Under the pieces are notes generated by a model, which saw nothing but the letters and a program-made list of their open reading frames with translations, ran no database searches and was not told where the DNA came from. The position numbers and the translations under genes are program-made. Shown piece by piece: positions 57,068 through 64,000 of a stretch of DNA of 64,000 nucleotides (positions are counted from its first letter, which is position 1; every line of letters starts with the position of its first letter). This DNA comes from Pseudomonas cavernae (GTDB lineage: Bacteria; Pseudomonadota; Gammaproteobacteria; Pseudomonadales; Pseudomonadaceae), in NCBI RefSeq assembly GCF_003595175.1, contig NZ_CP032419.1, positions 682,001 to 746,000 of the forward strand, written 5' to 3'.

Positions 57068-58540
57068 ATGCGCGATCAGTTGTATATCAATGGCGAGTGG
57101 GTCAGCCCGGATCTGGGTGGTTACTTCGAGGTGCTCGACCCGGCCAGCGAGCAAGTCATCCAGCGTGTGCCAGCCGGCACCGAAGAGGACATCGACCATG
57201 CCGTACGCGCCGCCCGGCGGGCCTTCGAGCATGGCTGGGGGCAGACCAGCGGAGCCGAGCGGGCGGGCTGGCTGGAGGCGCTGGCGGATGAACTGGAGGC
57301 TGGCCAGGAGGCGCTGGCCCTGCTCGAGGTGCGCGACAACGGCAAGCCGCTGGCGGAAGCGCAGTGGGATATCGGCGATGCGATTGGCTGCTTTCGTTAT
57401 TACGCCGAGCTGGCGCGGGAACTGGACAGCCGCCAGGACGAGGTGCTGGTGCTGCCGGATCAGCGTTTCCGCTGCCGGATCCGCCGTGAGCCGGTCGGCG
57501 TGGCGGGGCAGATCATCCCGTGGAACTACCCCTTGCTGATGGCCGCGTGGAAAGTCGCCCCGGCGCTGGCGGCGGGTGCCACCGTGGTGTTGAAGCCCTC
57601 CGAGCTGACGCCGCTGACGGCGCTGGAGCTGGCCGCGGCGGCCGACCGCATCGGCCTGCCGGCGGGGGTGCTGAACCTGGTGACCGGCCTCGGCGCCGAG
57701 GCCGGCGGCCCGCTCAGCCAGCACCCGATGGTGGACAAGCTGGCCTTCACCGGCAGCGTGCCGACCGGCGCGAAGATCATGTCGGCCGCCGCCGCGGACA
57801 TCAAAAACATCAGCCTGGAGCTGGGCGGCAAGTCGGCCTTCATCGTCTTCGACGATGCCGATGTCGAGGCGGCCGTGGAGTGGATTCTGTTCGGCATCTT
57901 CTGGAACCAGGGCCAGGTCTGCAGCGCCACCTCACGCCTGCTGGTGCAGGAGGGCATCGCCACGCGGCTGCTCGAGCGGTTGGTCGAAGCCACCCGCAAC
58001 ATCCGCATCGGTCACGGCCTGGAGCCGGGCGTGCAACTCGGTCCGCTGATCAGCCAGGGCCAGCTGGACAAGGTCATCGGCTTCATCGAGCAGGCCAAGG
58101 CCAGCGGCGCGCGGCTGCTCACCGGCGGTCGGCGTCCGGCGCAGCTGGACAGGGGTTATTTCATCGAGCCGACGATCTTCGATGAGCCGGCGGAGAACAG
58201 CAGCATCTGGCGCGAGGAGGTGTTCGGCCCGCTGCTCTGCGTCAAACGCTTCAAGCGTGAGGAAGAGGCCGTGCGCCTGGCCAACGCCAGCCGCTTCGGC
58301 CTGGCCGGCGCGGTGATGAGCGGCGATCCAGCACGCGCGGCGCGGGTGGCCAACGCCCTGCGCGCCGGCATCGTCTGGGTCAACTGTTCGCAGCCGACCT
58401 TCAGCCAGGCGCCGTGGGGCGGCATGAAGCAGAGCGGCATCGGCCGCGAGCTGGGACGCTGGGGACTGGAGAATTACCTGGAAGTGAAACAGGTGACCGA
58501 GTACGTCGGCCGCGAACCCTGGGGCTGGTATCTGAAGTGA
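57068..58540 (+). CDS. Betaine/aminoaldehyde dehydrogenase-like ALDH
   Basis: NAD(P)-dependent aldehyde dehydrogenase of 490 residues. The catalytic cysteine is Cys285 in NQGQVCSATSRLLV, the general base Glu251 in LELGGKS, and Asn153 is in PWNYPLLMAAWK. The C-terminal VNCSQPTFSQAPWGGMKQSG and EPWGWYLK ending recall plant ALDH10 aminoaldehyde/betaine aldehyde dehydrogenases (from memory). GGAGGG lies just before ATG 57068, which is preferred to ATG 57056. As the last gene of a polyamine-type transport operon, it probably oxidises 3-aminopropanal or 4-aminobutanal. Confidence 0.9.
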   Translation: MRDQLYINGEWVSPDLGGYFEVLDPASEQVIQRVPAGTEEDIDHAVRAARRAFEHGWGQTSGAERAGWLEALADELEAGQEALALLEVRDNGKPLAEAQWDIGDAIGCFRYYAELARELDSRQDEVLVLPDQRFRCRIRREPVGVAGQIIPWNYPLLMAAWKVAPALAAGATVVLKPSELTPLTALELAAAADRIGLPAGVLNLVTGLGAEAGGPLSQHPMVDKLAFTGSVPTGAKIMSAAAADIKNISLELGGKSAFIVFDDADVEAAVEWILFGIFWNQGQVCSATSRLLVQEGIATRLLERLVEATRNIRIGHGLEPGVQLGPLISQGQLDKVIGFIEQAKASGARLLTGGRRPAQLDRGYFIEPTIFDEPAENSSIWREEVFGPLLCVKRFKREEEAVRLANASRFGLAGAVMSGDPARAARVANALRAGIVWVNCSQPTFSQAPWGGMKQSGIGRELGRWGLENYLEVKQVTEYVGREPWGWYLK

Positions 58541-58708
58541 GGCAGTGGTCGGTGGTTGGGCAGCGCAGGTCCGTAGGCTGGTGCTGAACGAAGTGATGCC
58601 CAACAAGGAGTCGCAGGTGACTCCCAACGTTCGATCTCGAAACTGACTGGTTTCTCGCCGGCGCGGGAATGACTGGTGCAGGGCTGCCGATCCTTACCTC
58701 TGCGCTTA

Positions 58709-58848
58709 GAGCCTGCCTACGATCTGCTGCGCGTCGGTCAAACTGCGTTGAAAACGGCTTCGGAATGCTCATTTACAACGCGTAAACTCCGCTTCCTCAG
58801 CCGTTTTCGCCTTGTTTGACTCTAGCTCGCGAGATCGTAAACAGCCTC
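58709..58848 (+). mobile_element. TNA-target MITE, copy 6
   Basis: 140 bp from GAGCCTGCCTACGATC to GATCGTAAACAGCCTC, flanked by TTA on both sides. The interior is almost identical to copy 7. The right TTA is also the stop codon (TAA) of the VOC gene. Confidence 0.92.
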
Positions 58849-59217
58849 TTAAGTGTTCTGCGCGATGCGCCAGAGCACGCCGCTCGGGTCGATCAGCACG
58901 CAGTCGCGCATGCCCCAGGGCTGCTCCTGCGGCGGCACCAGGCGCACGCCATAGCGCTCGGCGAGGCGGGCCTCCTGGATCTGCTGCCACCAGGCGTCCA
59001 GGTCCTCGACCAGCAGATGCAGCATGCAGTTGTCGGCCCATTCGCGGACGTAATAGTTCTGCAGCAGGAAGGCGCAATGCTCGCCGTGACTGAAATAGGC
59101 CAGCTGCTCATCGGCCCAGCCGGGTTTGAAACCCAGGTCCTGGTAGAACTGCCGGCTGAGTTGGAAATCCTTGGCCGGCACGAAGGCCTTGAGTTCGACG
59201 CTGCGTAGTGGGTTCAT
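58849..59217 (-). CDS. VOC family (glyoxalase/bleomycin-resistance-like) protein
   Basis: Protein of 122 residues with the paired beta-alpha-beta-beta-beta units of the VOC fold: KDFQLSRQFYQDLGF and AYFSHGEHCAFLL, then CMLHLLVEDLDAWW and RDCVLIDPSGVLWRI. Potential metal ligands are H in HLLVEDLD and a late acidic residue, but a catalytic function cannot be assigned. Its TAA stop is the target duplication of MITE copy 6. Confidence 0.87.
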   Translation of the reverse strand: MNPLRSVELKAFVPAKDFQLSRQFYQDLGFKPGWADEQLAYFSHGEHCAFLLQNYYVREWADNCMLHLLVEDLDAWWQQIQEARLAERYGVRLVPPQEQPWGMRDCVLIDPSGVLWRIAQNT

Positions 59218-59261
59218 CCTTGTCTCCTTTTTCAGCGCGGGCGCGGCATGGGTATCCGATT

Positions 59262-59350
59262 GTAGGTTGGGTTGAGGCGCTTGCGACGAAGCCCAACGGA
59301 CGGCATTGACTCCAACGCCGTTGTCGATTCCCGCTCGTTGGGCTTACCTA
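59262..59350. repeat. GTTGGGTT/AGCCCAAC hairpin repeat
   Basis: GTTGGGTTGAGGCGCTTGCG with AAGCCCAAC forms a hairpin, and a second TTGGGCTTACC arm follows. The repeat reaches into the end of the flavoprotein gene, whose TAA stop (59344-59346) falls inside the second arm. A related GGATGGGTTGAGCGTAGCG unit lies at 48563. Confidence 0.7.
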
Positions 59351-60582
59351 GGTTTCAGCCACTCCAGCATGCCCAGCCCGGCCGTGCGGCCGCTGGCGAA
59401 GCAGGCGGTGAGCAGGTAGCCGCCGGTGGGCGCTTCCCAGTCGAGCATTTCGCCGGCGCAGAACACCCCGGGAAGCTGGCGCAGCATCAGGTGCTGGTCC
59501 AGCGCGGCGAAGGGCACGCCGCCGGCGCTGCTGATCGCCTCGTCCAGCGGCCGTGCCTTCAGCAAGGTCAGCGGCAGGGCCTTGATCGCGGCCGCCAGCT
59601 GCGCGGGATCGGCGTAGGCCTCGGCGCTGCTCAACTCGCGCAGCAGGCCGGCGCGCACGCCGTCGAGGCCGAGTTGGCCGCGCAGGTGGTTGCTGATCGA
59701 CTTGCTGCCGCGCGGCTTGCGCAGGGCGGCTTCGACCTGCGCCGGGCTTTTCTGCGGCAGCAGATCGAGATAAATCGTCGCGCGGCCTTCGGCCGCGATC
59801 CGTTCGCGGATCGGCGCCGACAGTGAGTAGATCAGGCTGCCTTCGACGCCGCCGGTGGTGATGACAAACTCGCCCAGTCGTGCGGGCTCCTGATCCAGGC
59901 GGATGGCGCTGGACTTGACCGGCGCGCCGGCGAACTTCTCGGCGAACAGCGGGCTCCAGCCGCTCACCTCGAAGCCGCAGTTGCTCGGCTGCAGCGCCGC
60001 CACGGCGATGCCGCGTTGTTCCAGCAGCGGCACCCAGGTGCCGTCCGAACCGAGGCGTGCCCAACTGCCGCCGCCGAGGGCGAGCAGGGTGGAGTCGCTG
60101 CGCACGGCGATTTCCCCTGCGACCGTGGCGATGCGCAGGCTGCCATCGGCGTTCCAGCCCAGCCAGCGGCTGCGGGTGTGCAGGTTCACGCCATGCTCGC
60201 GCAGGCGCTTGAGCCAGGCGCGCAGCAGCGGCGCGGCCTTCATATCTGTGGGGAACACTCGCCCGGAGCTGCCGACGAAGGTGTTTATGCCCAGGCCGTG
60301 AATCCAGGCACACAGTCTATCGGCCCCGAACTTGGCCAGCAGCGGCTCGATCTGTTCGCGGCGCTCGCCGTAGCGGGAGAGGAAGGCCTGCTTGGGCTCG
60401 GAATGGGTGATATTCATCCCGCCCACTCCGGCCAGCAGGAACTTGCGCCCGACCGAGGGCATGGCGTCGTAGAGGTCGACCCTGACCCCGGCCAGCGCCA
60501 GCACCTCGGCGGCCATCAGCCCGGCGGGGCCGCCGCCGATGATGGTGGCGCGAGGGGCGGCAGGGGCGGCGGACTCGTTCAT
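59344..60582 (-). CDS. TIGR03862-type FAD-dependent flavoprotein (BaiN/HI0933 family)
   Basis: Protein of 412 residues with the FAD-binding GGGPAGLMAAEVLALAG at the N-terminus followed by SVGRKFLLAGVGGMNITHSE, the HI0933/BaiN signature, LLALGGGSWARLGSDG in the middle and the C-terminal FAD contact FCAGEMLDWEAPTGGYLLT. Such proteins are NAD(P)/FAD oxidoreductases of unresolved substrate. ATG 60582 is used; the open frame runs upstream into MITE copy 7 and is not coding there. Confidence 0.9.
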   Translation of the reverse strand: MNESAAPAAPRATIIGGGPAGLMAAEVLALAGVRVDLYDAMPSVGRKFLLAGVGGMNITHSEPKQAFLSRYGERREQIEPLLAKFGADRLCAWIHGLGINTFVGSSGRVFPTDMKAAPLLRAWLKRLREHGVNLHTRSRWLGWNADGSLRIATVAGEIAVRSDSTLLALGGGSWARLGSDGTWVPLLEQRGIAVAALQPSNCGFEVSGWSPLFAEKFAGAPVKSSAIRLDQEPARLGEFVITTGGVEGSLIYSLSAPIRERIAAEGRATIYLDLLPQKSPAQVEAALRKPRGSKSISNHLRGQLGLDGVRAGLLRELSSAEAYADPAQLAAAIKALPLTLLKARPLDEAISSAGGVPFAALDQHLMLRQLPGVFCAGEMLDWEAPTGGYLLTACFASGRTAGLGMLEWLKPR

Positions 60583-60686
60583 GGCGTAGGGCTGGCAGGT
60601 AATGGGGATGGCGCATTCTACCCGAGGCCGGTGGCTGTGCTGGTTGGGAATGCATGAACCCTGAAGGCTGAATGCATTCGCCCTTA

Positions 60687-60826
60687 GAACCTGTCTACGA
60701 TCTGCTGCGCGTCGGTCAAACTGCGTTGAAAACGGCTTCGGAATGCTCATTTACAACGCGTAAACTCCGCTTCCTCAGCCGTTTTCGCCTTGTTTGACTC
60801 TAGCTCGCGAGATCGTAAACAGGTTC
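60687..60826 (+). mobile_element. TNA-target MITE, copy 7
   Basis: 140 bp from GAACCTGTCTACGATC to GATCGTAAACAGGTTC, flanked on both sides by TTA. The interior differs from copy 6 only near the ends, suggesting recent spread. Confidence 0.93.
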
Positions 60827-60834
60827 TTACAGAA

Positions 60835-60957
60835 GGCTATGTCCCAGTTACGTGTTGCGCAGCGCTTTTGTAGGGTGAGTTAGCCGCGAAGCGGAGTAAC
60901 CCACCAGCGGCGCCAACGTTGGACGCCAGCGTCCGTCTACGGCTAACCCGCCCTACG
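60835..60957. repeat. GGGTTA/TAACCC palindromic repeat, copy 5, with flanking motif
   Basis: GGCTATGTCCCAGTTACGTG (60835-60854) and AGCGCTTTTGTAGGG lead into GTGAGTTAGCCG and end with CTACGGCTAACCCGCCCTACG at 60957. It supplies the uninterrupted reference for the repeat broken by the IS110 element. Its last bases overlap the DUF429 stop codon. Confidence 0.85.
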
Positions 60958-61687
60958 AATCTAGAGCGAGGGGTTGAATTGACTCCAGGGTCGCCATCGG
61001 TCCTTCGCGCCAAACACCCTCGCTGTCGCGGAGCAGCGGTGCGCCCAGGGAGCGAACCGCCAGGCCGGCAACCTTCCCGTCGGCGGCCGCGGCGATCAGC
61101 GCGCAGAGACAGGCGTCGAGATGATCGTGACTTGGCGATTCCGGCAAGTTGCGCACGCCCAGCCGTTCCAGAATGGCCTTGCGCGCCTGCCGTCCTTGCG
61201 GCTTTGCCTTGTTCATCAGGCCGGGCGCCAAGCGTTTCCAGGCGTCACCCGGGTAGGCTTCGCTGACGCCGCCGGCGAAGTTGTCCGGGCTGACAGGCAG
61301 GTCGGCGTCAGCCAAGGCGCAGAACAGTTCGACGGACGAGCGCACGAAACCTGCAAAGGGGAGGTCGACCGGTGGCCTGTCGGGGGTCTTGCCCGCCGCG
61401 CCGCAGAGCCGTTCGCATTGGCGCATCCGTTCTCCGGGGTTGGCCAGGGCCTGCGGGCCATCCAGCATGGCCGAGCGGGCGGCTGCGAGTTCGGGTAAGA
61501 GCGCAGTGACGTCCAGTGGCGCAGGCGGCGCATCCCATTCCCAGTGCCAGAACTCGGCGACCAGGCTGCCATCTGCTTGTGCATGGAGCCCGCAGACATC
61601 GATGGGCCGGCGGCCCTTCGCGTAACGGTCGGTGAGGTCGGCGCCGAGATAATCCGCATATGGGTTGCCGGCGAAAGTGCTGTTCAT
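60953..61687 (-). CDS. DUF429 family protein
   Basis: Protein of 244 residues starting MNSTFAGNPYADYLGADLTD. DLPFAGFVRSS, VSEAYPGDAWKRLAP and SHDHLDACLCALIAAA match the DUF429 pattern of an RNase H-like fold with acidic residues; the activity is unproven. The final codons and the TAG stop lie at the edge of repeat copy 5, so the original C-terminus may have been altered. It starts 2 bp after the stop of the upstream deacetylase-like gene and is probably translated with it. Confidence 0.82.
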   Translation of the reverse strand: MNSTFAGNPYADYLGADLTDRYAKGRRPIDVCGLHAQADGSLVAEFWHWEWDAPPAPLDVTALLPELAAARSAMLDGPQALANPGERMRQCERLCGAAGKTPDRPPVDLPFAGFVRSSVELFCALADADLPVSPDNFAGGVSEAYPGDAWKRLAPGLMNKAKPQGRQARKAILERLGVRNLPESPSHDHLDACLCALIAAAADGKVAGLAVRSLGAPLLRDSEGVWREGPMATLESIQPLALDS

Positions 61688-61689
61688 CG

Positions 61690-64000
<2,311 letters not shown>

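Overview
The window is high-GC chromosomal DNA of a gammaproteobacterium, almost certainly a Pseudomonas close to, but not identical with, P. aeruginosa. Several blocks recall P. aeruginosa gene order from memory: ppa-mtfA-dedA, and cueR, a RIO kinase and a REC/HD-GYP regulator lying near each other. Intergenic spaces carry Pseudomonas-type REP repeats. No rRNA, tRNA, CRISPR array or prophage was seen.

Bases 1-13822 are an O-antigen/surface-polysaccharide locus. wbpA (5' end cut by the window), wbpB, wbpD and wbpE make UDP-2,3-diacetamido-2,3-dideoxy-glucuronic acid. They are followed by a Wzx flippase, a decayed polysaccharide deacetylase, two GT4 and one GT2 glycosyltransferases, an EpsG/Wzy-like polymerase, galE, a VanZ-like protein and, on the opposite strand, an O-antigen ligase. 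The stretch 5905-9083 is markedly AT-rich, as expected for a horizontally exchanged serotype cassette. Bases 14191-22481 hold housekeeping and signalling genes: ppa, mtfA, dedA, a shrunken phosphatase/kinase remnant, a GNAT protein, and a hybrid histidine kinase overlapping an HD-GYP c-di-GMP phosphodiesterase.

Bases 22526-25568 are an oxidoreductase/LysR pair split by a REP element that carries a complete IS110-family transposon with a recognisable bridge RNA. Copper genes follow (RIO kinase nearby, copA-cueR, a periplasmic protein, copZ, two CueR operators), then a TetR-RND efflux module, a Bcr/CflA exporter, an oxidoreductase/LysR pair and an M14 carboxypeptidase. Bases 41641-47227 look like a second metal-handling cluster: DUF2946, a TonB receptor, PCu(A)C, two PepSY proteins and a cytochrome b. 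The right third holds an adenosine/adenine deaminase, an SDR, Lrp and LuxR regulators, a polyamine-type ABC transporter with an aminoaldehyde dehydrogenase, a VOC protein, a flavoprotein, DUF429, a histone-deacetylase-like protein, a GNAT protein and a SagB-type nitroreductase running off the end.

The intergenic space is unusually rich in short mobile or repeated DNA. There are seven copies (whole or partial) of a MITE-like element with 16-bp inverted ends and 3-bp TNA target duplications, a different 162-bp MITE, five copies of a GGGTTA/TAACCC palindromic repeat, a large inverted pair of REP clusters around the LuxR gene, and a relic IS110 left end. Several genes end exactly at a repeat boundary, and at least three MITE copies sit against a stop codon that also serves as target-site sequence.
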